Origin: Sporosarcina sp. NCCP-2222
GTDB taxonomy: Bacteria; Bacillota; Bacilli; Bacillales_A; Planococcaceae
DNA length: 47,157 nucleotides
Reading direction: 5' to 3'
Assembly (NCBI RefSeq): GCF_023168145.1
Contig: NZ_BQYK01000002.1
Coordinates: 191,165-238,321 of the forward strand
A program made the position numbers and the translations under genes. The notes below the pieces were generated by a model that saw only the letters and a list, made by a program, of their open reading frames with translations, did no database searches and was not told the origin of the DNA. This document shows, in pieces, positions 24,587 through 33,198 of the stretch (the first letter of the stretch is position 1; every line of letters begins with the position of its first letter).

Positions 24587-27241
24587 ATGAAACTCGTTTT
24601 GAAATTCAAGTGGCCGATTTTTATCGGTTTACTCGCCCTGACAGCAGCGCTTTTCATTCTATCACCGGATCTTGCCAAGCAAGCGGAAAATGCAGGCTCA
24701 TTTCAGTTGCCAGATACAGCAGATTCGCAAAAAGCAGCTGACATTCTGGAGAAGGCTGGCGTTTCTGAAGAGACGATTTCACTCGTTTACACTCTTGATA
24801 AACCAGTCGATGACGCACGCAGGCAAGATGTTTCTGCCGTTGCCAAGAAAATAGAATCCCTTGGCAAACCAGTCAAGGCTGTTCTAAATCCTTTTGAAAA
24901 CGAAGAACTGGAAGCACAGCTTGTGTCTGAAGACAAGAAGACCATTCTCGTCCCCGTCACAGTAGATGGCTCCCATGATGAAATCATTGATCTGGCGGAT
25001 AAAATCCATGCTGACATTTTGCCGAAAGACGAAACTGTCTATCTAACGGGCGAAGCCATTATAAACAATGACGTGAATGTCAGTGCACAAGAAGGCTTAA
25101 AAAAGACGGAATTGATTACTGTCATCCTCATTTTTGGCTTGTTGCTAATTGTTTTCCGCTCAATCGTGACACCATTCGTTCCATTGCTGGCGGTCGGGAT
25201 TTCCTACTTGCTCAGCCAATCACTCGTGGCCTTCTTCATTGATTGGTTCGGCTTTCCTGTGTCGAACTATACCCAAATTTTCTTAGTGGCCATTTTATTT
25301 GGCCTTGGCACTGACTATTGCATTCTTTTGCTCAGTCGCTATAAGGAAGAGTTGCTCGCGGGTCATGAAGTGGAAGAGTCCATTCTTAATACGTATAAAA
25401 CAGCTGGCCGCACATTATTCATTAGCGCGACTGCCGTCTTTATCGGTTTTGCGGCAATCGGTTTCGCTGATTTCCCGATATTCAAATCGGCTGTCGCGGT
25501 AGCCGTCGGTATCGCCGTATTGCTTGTCATCTTGTATACAGTCGTTCCGTTGTTCATGGTTTTATTAAAGGATAAATTGTTCTGGCCATCCAAAGGGGCC
25601 GCCTCCCATAAAGACAGTAAAATTTGGATTGCATTCAGTAAGGTCTCGGTTTCCCGCCCCCTTCTGTCGATGCTCATTGTGGCGATCATCTCAATTCCAT
25701 TATTGCTGACGTATGATAACGATCTTTCCTTCAACACAGTCGATGAAATCGATGACAGCAAGGAGTCGGTCATGGGGCTGAACCGGATATCGGATGCTTT
25801 TGGAGAAGGCGATTCATTGCCGGTCCAAGTCATTTTGAAAAAGAATGAACCGATTGTGAATGAAAAAGATATTACGTATCTCGAATCCATCAGTAAAGAT
25901 CTCGAGAAAGTGGATGGGGTTAAAAGTGTCAGGACGATCACACGGCCGACTGGCGAATTGCTTGAAGATTTGTATGTAGATCATCAGATCACTTTAATGG
26001 CCGATGGGTTGGACGATGCCGTTGCCGGTCTTGCGGAGGTGCAAAAAGGACTCAAGCAAGTACAAGGTGGTTTGAATGAAGTAACAGGCCAATTGCCTGC
26101 CGGATCAGCTGCCTCTTCAGGCGGTGCTGGATTGCGTCAAGCTGCGGGCGGCATCGGGAAAATAAATGAACAGCTTGGTCAAATTGCAGGCGGGCTGGAA
26201 CAAGGTATGCCAGCTGAACAGGCAGCCGGTGGACTGAAAGCATTGAGCGGCGAACTGAAAAAAGTAAGCAACAGTTTGTATGGTGCCGCCAACCAGCTGG
26301 ATGGATCAACTGGACAGATTGGCGCTCTTTCCGGCGGATTGACGGAGCTAGCCAAAGGGGTCGAAGCTGCAAATGGAGGCCTCGGTGAAATCCATTCAGG
26401 TCTTTCGGATTTATCTGCCATGCTTCATGATATGGGTGATTCCAAGAGCGTCCAGGATACCGGCTTGTTCATTCCTGAAGGCACGCTCGATAATAAAGAC
26501 TTTAAACAGGTGTTAGACCGCTATACGATTGACAATAAAACCGGGATTATTCTTGAAGTCATTCTGGAACAGGATCCATATTCCCGGGAAGCGATTTCAA
26601 CTGTTCATGATATAAAAGAAACGATGGAGCGTTCTGTCATCGGCACACCTTTTGAAAAAGCGGATGTCGCGTTAAGTGGAATATCAGTCATGAACGCAGA
26701 CTTGAGCGATATCTCGACGAAAGACTTTACCCGTACCGTAACCATTATGCTCGTTGGTTTGTTTGTCGTCTTGTTCATTCTCTTCCGTTCTGCGATCATG
26801 CCTGCTTATATGATCGGCTCGCTCCTGCTGACGTATTATACGTCCGTCTCCATTACGGAGCTGATTTTCGTAAACGGTCTTGGCTATGACGGCATCAGCT
26901 GGGCCGTGCCATTTTTCGGGTTCATCATGTTGATTGCACTCGGTGTGGACTACTCGATTTTCTTGCTTGACCGGTTCCGCGAAGAGAGCATTAACGGAAA
27001 GAACGTCCGGGATGCCCTGGTAACCTCCATGGCGAAAATGGGCACCGTCATCATTACTGCCGCTGTCATTCTCGCTGGCACATTCGGTGCGATGATGCCA
27101 TCCGGCGTACTTAGCCTTGTGCAGATTGCGACAATCGTCATCACCGGATTATTGCTGTATGGTTTGATTATCTTGCCATTGCTCATTCCAGCTATTACGG
27201 TGTCGTTTGGACGCGGTGTCTGGTGGCCGTATCGAGGATAA
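24587..27241 (+). CDS. MMPL/RND-family membrane transporter (YdgH-like)
   Basis: An 884-residue transporter with twelve hydrophobic helices in two halves. Each half has a helix at its start, a large outer domain, and five further helices, including the D-Y dyads of the RND core: GLGTDYCILLLSRYKEELL and ALGVDYSIFLLDRFREESI. The second outer domain contains a long Gly/Ala/Leu-rich helical stretch (about residues 480-620) like those of YhgE/Pip-type and MMPL proteins of Firmicutes. Length and pairing with marR fit B. subtilis YdgH (885 residues). AGAGGA precedes the ATG at 24587; a GTG two codons earlier is less likely. It probably exports hydrophobic compounds or lipids. Confidence 0.92.
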   Translation: MKLVLKFKWPIFIGLLALTAALFILSPDLAKQAENAGSFQLPDTADSQKAADILEKAGVSEETISLVYTLDKPVDDARRQDVSAVAKKIESLGKPVKAVLNPFENEELEAQLVSEDKKTILVPVTVDGSHDEIIDLADKIHADILPKDETVYLTGEAIINNDVNVSAQEGLKKTELITVILIFGLLLIVFRSIVTPFVPLLAVGISYLLSQSLVAFFIDWFGFPVSNYTQIFLVAILFGLGTDYCILLLSRYKEELLAGHEVEESILNTYKTAGRTLFISATAVFIGFAAIGFADFPIFKSAVAVAVGIAVLLVILYTVVPLFMVLLKDKLFWPSKGAASHKDSKIWIAFSKVSVSRPLLSMLIVAIISIPLLLTYDNDLSFNTVDEIDDSKESVMGLNRISDAFGEGDSLPVQVILKKNEPIVNEKDITYLESISKDLEKVDGVKSVRTITRPTGELLEDLYVDHQITLMADGLDDAVAGLAEVQKGLKQVQGGLNEVTGQLPAGSAASSGGAGLRQAAGGIGKINEQLGQIAGGLEQGMPAEQAAGGLKALSGELKKVSNSLYGAANQLDGSTGQIGALSGGLTELAKGVEAANGGLGEIHSGLSDLSAMLHDMGDSKSVQDTGLFIPEGTLDNKDFKQVLDRYTIDNKTGIILEVILEQDPYSREAISTVHDIKETMERSVIGTPFEKADVALSGISVMNADLSDISTKDFTRTVTIMLVGLFVVLFILFRSAIMPAYMIGSLLLTYYTSVSITELIFVNGLGYDGISWAVPFFGFIMLIALGVDYSIFLLDRFREESINGKNVRDALVTSMAKMGTVIITAAVILAGTFGAMMPSGVLSLVQIATIVITGLLLYGLIILPLLIPAITVSFGRGVWWPYRG

Positions 27242-27250
27242 TAAAGACCT

Positions 27251-27297
27251 TAAAAAGCACCCGATCCTAATGTGATCGGGTGCTTCTTTCATTTTTT
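27251..27297. terminator. Bidirectional terminator between the MMPL and amidohydrolase genes
   Basis: AAGCACCCGATC (27255-27266) pairs perfectly with GATCGGGTGCTT (27274-27285). T-rich sequence follows on the plus strand (CTTTCATTTTTT), and TTTTTA on the minus strand. It serves both convergent genes. Confidence 0.93.
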
Positions 27298-28860
27298 ATA
27301 TACGATGTCTCCTGCCACGACCGTCATGACCACGTCCGTATTCGGGATCTCTTCTGTCGGAATAGAGAACAGGTCTGCATTCAATACTGTAAAGTCCGCA
27401 TCAAATTCCGGGGCAAGCTTCCCGCGCGACTCGGACTTCCCAATTGTCGCTGCACTGCCTGTTGTGAATAAACCGACCGCTTCAAAAGGAGTCAACGCTT
27501 CCTTCATCAAGTAACCTTCATGCGCAGCGCCCGGTTTCTTGCGAGCGATAGCAGCATAGATGCCAAGCAATGGATCGACTTCTTCAACAGGAGCATCTGA
27601 GCCTGCCCCACAAATGAATCCCTCTCCCATTAACCGTTTCCATGCATATGCCCAGTCAAGCCGATCTTCCCCTAGCCGTTCCATCACCCACGGAAAATCA
27701 GAAGAGACAAACACTGGCTGGATATCGAGGACTACCGGTAATTTTTTCATCCGTTCAACCAACTCATCCTGCAAGACATTGACATGGATGAGACGATCCC
27801 GTTTCCCCTCTGGAGCCGGGTGCTTTTCAATGGCATCCAGCGCTTTTTCAACCGCAGCGTCCCCGATTAGATGGACAGCGACAGCTTCCCCATGTTGCCG
27901 GGCGAGTGCCAGATGCTCATCAATTTCCCCATCTGTCAAAACGGCAGTGCCTGACGTAGACGGATCATCCGCATAAGGTTTGCTGAGTAATGCAGTACGT
28001 GCACCAAGCGCACCGTCAATGAAAAACTTCATTTCACCTGGATCGATCCACGGTTCATCATATGTCGCTTGATCTTCCATTAATTGAGCAAAGACAGTAG
28101 AGCGGCGCAGTAAATGCGCCCGGAATTTTTTCTTGTCTTCTCCAATGACATTCTTAAAGGCATTAAGCGGATTCCGGTAATCACCATAATAACCCAAATC
28201 GTCAGTGACTGCACCCGTCAGTCCGAGTGAATGTAAGTTGTCCACCGAAGTCGAAAGCGCCTTTGTCAATGAAGCCTCGGTCGGTTCTGGCACAAGACGC
28301 AGCAACCTGTCCATCGGGCCTTCCTTCAAGAAGCCGGTCGGCTCTCCATTGGCATCCCGCTCAATGACACCATCTGACGGATCTGGCGTATCTTTTGTGA
28401 TTCCTGCCAAAGCAAGCGCCTTGGAATTCACCAGGGCTGAATGCCTGCAGGTTCTTTTTAAAATCATCGGCGAGCTTGTCACTTCATCCAATTCCTGCCG
28501 CGTCAAAATCCGGCGGTCAGCAAAATTGTTTTCATTCCACCCCTCGCCAATGAACCATTCATCCTCTTGTATATCAGGGTAGGCATTGTTCAACAGATCC
28601 AGCATCTCATCTGCGGATGTCGCTTTCGATAAATCAAGCCGGAGCAGCCTCTCCCCGTGTCCGATCATATGCATATGATTGTCAATGAAGCCCGGATAGA
28701 GCACGGCTCCTTGGAGATCCACTTCGGCATCCGCTTGCGGCGCCAGTTCGTCATATATGCCGACTGCTAGAATCTTTCCATTTTCCGTCAGCAATGCTTC
28801 TACGGTTTCGCCTTCTTGATTCATTGTGTACAGCGTCCCATTATGCCAAATAGTCTTCAT
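27289..28860 (-). CDS. Amidohydrolase family metal-dependent hydrolase (YtcJ-like)
   Basis: A 523-residue amidohydrolase-3 protein. The metal-binding H-x-H is in FIDNHMHMIGHGERLL, a metal-bridging region follows around KFFIDGALGARTA, then VAVHLIGDAAV, and the late acidic ligand region is FICGAGSDAPVEEVDPLLGIY. The sequence ends in VVAGDIVYKK, as in this family. It resembles YtcJ and the N-substituted formamide deformylase/exoenzyme-type hydrolases. The substrate is not predictable. GAGGGGGATTCGA precedes the ATG at 28860. It stands alone between ytoQ (divergent) and the MMPL gene (convergent). Confidence 0.9.
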   Translation of the reverse strand: MKTIWHNGTLYTMNQEGETVEALLTENGKILAVGIYDELAPQADAEVDLQGAVLYPGFIDNHMHMIGHGERLLRLDLSKATSADEMLDLLNNAYPDIQEDEWFIGEGWNENNFADRRILTRQELDEVTSSPMILKRTCRHSALVNSKALALAGITKDTPDPSDGVIERDANGEPTGFLKEGPMDRLLRLVPEPTEASLTKALSTSVDNLHSLGLTGAVTDDLGYYGDYRNPLNAFKNVIGEDKKKFRAHLLRRSTVFAQLMEDQATYDEPWIDPGEMKFFIDGALGARTALLSKPYADDPSTSGTAVLTDGEIDEHLALARQHGEAVAVHLIGDAAVEKALDAIEKHPAPEGKRDRLIHVNVLQDELVERMKKLPVVLDIQPVFVSSDFPWVMERLGEDRLDWAYAWKRLMGEGFICGAGSDAPVEEVDPLLGIYAAIARKKPGAAHEGYLMKEALTPFEAVGLFTTGSAATIGKSESRGKLAPEFDADFTVLNADLFSIPTEEIPNTDVVMTVVAGDIVYKK

Positions 28861-28965
28861 TCGAATCCCCCTCTTCTCCCTTTATTCTAAACTTTCATGC
28901 AACATCCGGCAATCCTTTTAGACCAGTGCTATAATGAAAGCATCATATTTGGGAGGGATCGTATC

Positions 28966-29406
28966 ATGCGAATTACCGTGTACTTGGCAGGAGAAATCCA
29001 CACATCCTGGCGGGAAGAAATCAAACAGAAAGTGTTGGCGCTTCAGCTTTCCATCGACTTCGTCGGACCAATGGAAGATCATGACCGGTCGGACAACATC
29101 GGAGAAGAAATTCTCGGAAAACAGCCTGACGCTATCTTCAAGGATGCCGCTGCATCCAGCTTCAACAACCTGCGGACTGAAATCCTCTTGAAAAAGGCCG
29201 ACCTCGTCATCGCCCTTTTCGGCGAACAATACAAACAATGGAACACTGCCATGGACGCCAGCAGCGCCATCGCTCTAGGCAAGCCGCTCATTTTAGTCCG
29301 TCCAGAAAAATTGCATCACCCGTTGAAGGAGCTTTCCCGCAAAGCCCATGTAACAGTGGAGACTGTCGATCAAGCCGTGAAGGCATTGCATTATATTTTT
29401 GATTGA
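28966..29406 (+). CDS. ytoQ: YtoQ family protein
   Basis: A 146-residue protein beginning MRITVYLAGEIHTSWREEIK and containing FVGPMEDHDRSDNIGEEILG and NNLRTEILLKKADLVIALFG. This is the YtoQ family, related in fold to nucleoside 2-deoxyribosyltransferase-like proteins (GEIHT and the ADLVIALFGE strand fit the nucleotide-binding core). GGGAGGG before the ATG at 28966 sets the start. An extended -10 (TGCTATAAT) lies at 28928-28935. No function has been established; a nucleotide-linked role is possible. Confidence 0.92.
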   Translation: MRITVYLAGEIHTSWREEIKQKVLALQLSIDFVGPMEDHDRSDNIGEEILGKQPDAIFKDAAASSFNNLRTEILLKKADLVIALFGEQYKQWNTAMDASSAIALGKPLILVRPEKLHHPLKELSRKAHVTVETVDQAVKALHYIFD

Positions 29407-29422
29407 TCCCCTGTTGGCAAAG

Positions 29423-29457
29423 GAGGCCTGGCATTGAGCTGCCAGGCCTCTTTCTAT
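29423..29457 (+). terminator. Terminator after ytoQ
   Basis: GAGGCCTGGCA pairs perfectly over 11 bases with TGCCAGGCCTC, followed by TTTCTATTT. Confidence 0.93.
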
Positions 29458-29486
29458 TTAGTTCGGGCGAGAGGATAATCGGAATT

Positions 29487-30012
29487 CATTTACCACCGAC
29501 TTGAGCAGCCTTACCACCGTCTCTGAGCCCTTTACCACCGACCTGCACTCCATTACCACCGTTTCTCAACCCTTTACCACCAACTTGCACTCCTTTACCA
29601 CCGACTCTCCCTTTTAACACCGACCTAAACACCTTTACCACCGTCTCTCAGCACTTTACCACCGACCTGGACTCCGTTACCACCGACTCTCCCTTTTAAC
29701 ACCGACCTAAACACCTTTACCACCGTCTCTCAGCCCTTTACCACCGACCTGCACTCCGTTACCACCGACTCTCAACCCTTTACCACCGACCTGGACTCCG
29801 TTACCACCGACTCGAGCAACTTTACCACCGTTTCTCCCTTTTACCACCGACCTAAGCACCTTTACCACCGACTCTCAACCCCTTACCACCGACTTGAGCA
29901 ACTTTACCACCGTTTCTCCCTTTTACCACCGACCTAAGCACCTTTACCACCGACTCTCAACCTTTTACCACCGACTTCCCCCACAGTACCACCGCATCTC
30001 AACCCCCAACAC
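29487..30012. repeat. Tandem array 2: about 21-bp monomers, 25 copies
   Basis: TACCACCG (or TAACACCG) recurs 25 times from 29491 to 29987. The spacing is 21 bases in 20 steps and 19 in four (29596-29615, 29678-29697, 29823-29842, 29905-29924), each where the short spacer TCTCCC occurs. The variable halves fall into two classes that tend to alternate, such as GACCTGCACTCCRT or GACCTAAGCACCTT against GACTCTCAACCCTT or GTCTCTCAGC. Degenerate copies continue to about 30035 (TTCCACCACC). The right end abuts the pstB PhoP boxes. No Cas genes are near. Confidence 0.96.
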
Positions 30013-30048
30013 CCCACCCAGTTCCACCACCATCAAAAACACACACCA

Positions 30049-30102
30049 TTTACAAACTCTTAACAATCCCTTCATACAAGCTCAACAATCCACGGGTACA
30101 AT
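30049..30102 (+). promoter_or_regulatory. PhoP boxes and -10 of the pstB promoter
   Basis: TTTACA (30049), TTAACA (30060), TTCATA (30071) and TCAACA (30082) are four TTAACA-like hexamers at exact 11-base steps, the PhoP binding pattern of Bacillus. TACAAT (30097-30102) follows nine bases after the last hexamer. No good -35 is present, as expected of a PhoP-activated promoter. Confidence 0.85.
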
Positions 30103-30141
30103 GAATAAACAAACCTCAATAATATGGGAGGCCATTCAAAA

Positions 30142-30957
30142 ATGGTAGTTAAAGAACGGATTAAAGAAGCGCCATTCAGTGTCGTGAACAACGAGACTTG
30201 GAAGAAACCGATATATGAAACGCATGGTTTGAATTTATGGTATGGCACATCGCATGCCTTGAAAAATATAGAGATGAATATAAATGAAAAAGAAGTGACA
30301 GCCATTATCGGGCCGTCCGGTTGCGGGAAGTCCACTTATTTAAAGACGTTGAATCGTATGGTGGAAATCGTGGCGGATGTGAATATTTCCGGCAGTGTCA
30401 CGTTCAAAGGGAATAATATTTTGGGTAATGCGATGCCTGTGGAGCTGCTTCGCGCGAAAGTGGGCATGGTGTTCCAGAAGCCTAATCCTTTTCCTAAATC
30501 GATCTACGAAAATGTCGCATTTGGCCCTCGCGTTCATGGCATCCGAAACAAAGCGATGCTCGATATGATTGTAGAAGACAGCTTAAAAAAGGCTGCGTTG
30601 TGGGATGAAGTGAAGGATCGCCTGCACAAAAGTGCGTACGGGTTATCAGGCGGCCAGCAGCAGCGGCTTTGTATCGCACGGTGCCTTGCCGTCGATCCAG
30701 AAGTGATTCTCATGGATGAACCGACGTCAGCTTTGGATCCGGTTTCGACTCATAAAATCGAAGAACTGATCAAAGCCATTAAGAATGATGTAACGATCGC
30801 GATTGTTACGCACAACATGCAGCAAGCTGCCCGCATTTCTGATCGCACTGCTTTCTTCCTGAACGGAGAAATCATTGAGTGTGATCGAACATCCACCATT
30901 TTTACAAACCCATCAGACAAGCTGACTGATGATTATATTAACGGCCGTTTCGGCTAA
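30142..30957 (+). CDS. pstB: Phosphate ABC transporter ATP-binding protein PstB
   Basis: A 271-residue ATPase with Walker [10 protein letters not shown] (residues 57-65), [12 protein letters not shown] after the Q-loop ([13 protein letters not shown], the PstB-specific Q-K-P-N-P-F-P), signature LSGGQQQR, Walker [14 protein letters not shown] and H-loop IAIVTHNM. It has the PstB C-terminus DDYINGRFG. It energises high-affinity phosphate import with PstC and PstA. The ATG at 30142 has GGAGG nine bases upstream. Unlike the usual pstS-C-A-B order, it comes first and is followed by a terminator, so it forms its own PhoP-type unit. Confidence 0.97.
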   Translation: MVVKERIKEAPFSVVNNETWKKPIYETHGLNLWYGTSHALKNIEMNINEKEVTAIIGPSGCGKSTYLKTLNRMVEIVADVNISGSVTFKGNNILGNAMPVELLRAKVGMVFQKPNPFPKSIYENVAFGPRVHGIRNKAMLDMIVEDSLKKAALWDEVKDRLHKSAYGLSGGQQQRLCIARCLAVDPEVILMDEPTSALDPVSTHKIEELIKAIKNDVTIAIVTHNMQQAARISDRTAFFLNGEIIECDRTSTIFTNPSDKLTDDYINGRFG

Positions 30958-30962
30958 CCCCC

Positions 30963-30992
30963 AGCATCCGCGAAGCAGCGGGTGCTTTTTTT
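30963..30992 (+). terminator. Terminator between pstB and pstS
   Basis: AGCATCCGC pairs with GCGGGTGCT (one G-T pair) with a six-base loop and a run of seven T. It separates pstB from pstSCA. Confidence 0.9.
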
Positions 30993-31053
30993 ATTCCTAG
31001 AAAAACGCAATACTTCTATCTAGTATTTTCGAATTGATTACCGCGTCCAACCC

Positions 31054-31107
31054 TTTACGAAACCTTTACAAGTTTCCCATACTCGCTTTACAAACGGCCT
31101 CTATACT
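31054..31107 (+). promoter_or_regulatory. PhoP boxes and -10 of the pstSCA promoter
   Basis: TTTACG (31054), TTTACA (31065), CCCATA (31076, weak) and TTTACA (31087) stand at exact 11-base steps. TATACT (31102-31107) follows nine bases after the last, the same layout as the pstB promoter. A GGGAGG site then precedes the pstS ATG. Confidence 0.85.
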
Positions 31108-31161
31108 ATGAATTGAAGGCGATGCCTTTAAGACAAAAGCCATTTAGGGAGGACAATTCGA

Positions 31162-32172
31162 ATGAAGTTCAACAAAGTTCTTTTATTCATGATCATTGCT
31201 GCATTTGCTGTCATCATGGCGGCATGCGGAACAGACAAAGAAAAAGAGGAAGACAGCTCCTCATCTGACAACAACTCCTCGGCAGAGGCCACAGGTAAAG
31301 AGGATCAGGAAAAAGCGGCAACACTTGAAGGAAGTGTCGTGATTGACGGATCGGGTACTGTATATCCGCTGATGGCCCGCATTGCTGAAGAATATATGAC
31401 AAACGAACAAGAAGGCGTTTCGGTAGAAGTCAGCCGCGCTGGAACGAGTGCAGGCTTCAAGAAATTCCTAGTGGAAAATGGAACAGACTTCAATGACGCA
31501 TCTCGCCAAATCAAAGACGAAGAAGCGGCAGAAGCAGAGAAGCTTGGCATTGAAGTAAAAGAAATGAAAGTGGCATTAGACGGTTTGACATTCGTTATTA
31601 ATAAAGACAATGACTGGGCGAAGGAAATGACGCCTGAGCAGCTGATCAGCATTTTCCTTGCGGATGGCGGCGTAGAGAAATGGTCGGATATCAATCCAGA
31701 ATGGCCGGATGAGAAAATCAATGCAATGGGTCCAAATGAAAACCACGGAACGTATGAGTTCTTCTACGAAAAGATTTTGGACAAACAAGATATGAACAGC
31801 TCTGTAAACTTGCAACAAGAGTATTCGACGCTTGTAAAACTAGTTTCGGAAGATAAAAACGGTATTGCCTTCTTCGGTTTTGGCTACTACGTCAATAACA
31901 AGGATAAATTGCAAGCAGTGAACGTGGACTTTGGCAACGGACCTGTCGAGCCAGCTCTTGAAACGATCGCAGAAGATGGCGATTACGCAGACTTTACACG
32001 TCCTGTATTCACGTACTTGAACGTGAACCATGCGAAAGAAAAGCCACAAGTCTTGGATTATGCCATCTATGTTATGAATAACATCAACCAGTTTGCCGGA
32101 GAAACCGGATTTGCACCGATTCCGGAAGCTGATGTGAAAGAAAATGTAAGCTTCCTTGAAGGCCTAAAATAA
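31162..32172 (+). CDS. pstS: Phosphate-binding lipoprotein PstS
   Basis: A 336-residue lipoprotein with signal peptide and lipobox IMAAC (Cys22), then a Ser/Glu/Asp-rich linker (about 23-55). The mature domain has DGSGTVYPLMARI at the start, SRAGTSAGFKKFL and NDASRQIKDEE, the phosphate-ligand segments of PstS. It ends in FAPIPEADVKENVSFLEGLK. It is anchored to the outer face of the membrane and delivers phosphate to PstC/PstA. Its own PhoP-box promoter is upstream, and a hairpin after the stop may raise its level over that of the permease genes. Confidence 0.96.
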   Translation: MKFNKVLLFMIIAAFAVIMAACGTDKEKEEDSSSSDNNSSAEATGKEDQEKAATLEGSVVIDGSGTVYPLMARIAEEYMTNEQEGVSVEVSRAGTSAGFKKFLVENGTDFNDASRQIKDEEAAEAEKLGIEVKEMKVALDGLTFVINKDNDWAKEMTPEQLISIFLADGGVEKWSDINPEWPDEKINAMGPNENHGTYEFFYEKILDKQDMNSSVNLQQEYSTLVKLVSEDKNGIAFFGFGYYVNNKDKLQAVNVDFGNGPVEPALETIAEDGDYADFTRPVFTYLNVNHAKEKPQVLDYAIYVMNNINQFAGETGFAPIPEADVKENVSFLEGLK

Positions 32173-32181
32173 TCGATTCAA

Positions 32182-32210
32182 GAATGAGAGCTGCTATCAG
32201 CTCTCATTTC
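32182..32210 (+). terminator. Hairpin between pstS and pstC, probable attenuator/stabiliser
   Basis: ATGAGAGCTG and CAGCTCTCAT form a ten-base perfect stem with a four-base loop, followed only by TTCTTAT. It is a strong stem with a poor T run, fitting partial termination or 3'-end protection of pstS mRNA. Confidence 0.7.
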
Positions 32211-32246
32211 TTATCAAAACTGCAATTTGGAAGGAGTATTATCATT

Positions 32247-33197
32247 ATGGTAAATGGCGGTTTCTCTAAAAAAGATGTTAGCATCCGTGAAGTGATTGAT
32301 CATAACCGCAAAACCCAGCACATCAAACGCAAGGTCGAAAAGGGGATACCTGTCGTTCTCTTTTTAATCGCATCGGTCTCCGTCATTACGACAATCGGCA
32401 TTGTGTTCACCTTATTATCTGAGACCGTTGAATTTTTCAAACGGGTTCCGATTGCGGACTTTTTTACAGGAACCGTCTTAAAACCGCTCAGCCAAAATCC
32501 TGAGTTCGGTGTGCTCCCCCTTTTAACAGGTACGGTTATTTCATCTCTTATCGCCATGCTGGTAGCGGCGCCAATCGGATTAATGGCGGCGATTTATTTA
32601 AGCGAATATGCATCCGTCCGTGTACGCAAAGTTCTTAAACCAATGCTGGAACTGCTCGCAGGCATTCCGACCATTGTTTACGGTTTCTTTGCTTTCACAT
32701 TTGTCACGCCTGTTTTAAAGAACTTGATTCCTTCATTAGAATCCACAAATATATTAAGTCCCGGCATTGTTATGGGTGTCATGATCATCCCGATGATCGC
32801 TTCCCTTTCGGAGGATGCCATGAGTTCTGTACCGCAAAGCATGCGGGAAGGTGCATTAGGATTAGGTTCCACTAAGCTTGAAGTGACAAGAAAAGTTGTT
32901 ATTCCGGCTGCTCTTTCTGGTATTATTGCCTCTTTTGTTTTAGGTATTTCGCGCGCTATCGGGGAAACGATGATCGTGACAATCGCAAGCGGCAGCACAA
33001 AGAATTTTACGTTTGATGTGACTCAATCCATGCAGACCATGACTGCTTATATCGTTGAAGTGACAGGCGGCGATGCACCTGCCGGATCGACTGTCTATTA
33101 CAGTCTGTATGCTGTCGCCATGACTCTATTTGCATTCACCCTTCTTATGAACTTGTTAGCTCGCTATGTCTCAAGGAAATTCAGGGAGGAATATTAA
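32247..33197 (+). CDS. pstC: Phosphate ABC transporter permease PstC
   Basis: A 316-residue membrane protein with six hydrophobic helices and the binding-protein-dependent permease loop SMREGALGLGSTKLEVTRKV (E-x-A-x-x-L-G), followed by ALSGIIASFVLGISRAIGET, where the EAA loop meets PstB. AAGGAG ten bases before the ATG at 32247 settles the start; an upstream start at 32184 lies in the hairpin. It has a PstC-type N-terminal cytoplasmic tail. Confidence 0.96.
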   Translation: MVNGGFSKKDVSIREVIDHNRKTQHIKRKVEKGIPVVLFLIASVSVITTIGIVFTLLSETVEFFKRVPIADFFTGTVLKPLSQNPEFGVLPLLTGTVISSLIAMLVAAPIGLMAAIYLSEYASVRVRKVLKPMLELLAGIPTIVYGFFAFTFVTPVLKNLIPSLESTNILSPGIVMGVMIIPMIASLSEDAMSSVPQSMREGALGLGSTKLEVTRKVVIPAALSGIIASFVLGISRAIGETMIVTIASGSTKNFTFDVTQSMQTMTAYIVEVTGGDAPAGSTVYYSLYAVAMTLFAFTLLMNLLARYVSRKFREEY

Positions 33198-33198
33198 T

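Noticed and set aside
29487..30012. CRISPR array
   Set aside because: The conserved part is only eight to ten bases, spacers are about eleven bases and recur, and no cas genes are present.
29894..30148. 84-residue plus-strand open frame at the end of array 2
   Set aside because: It is mostly repeat-derived (Y-H-R-L/P units), has no ribosome binding site, and overlaps the PhoP boxes and the pstB start.
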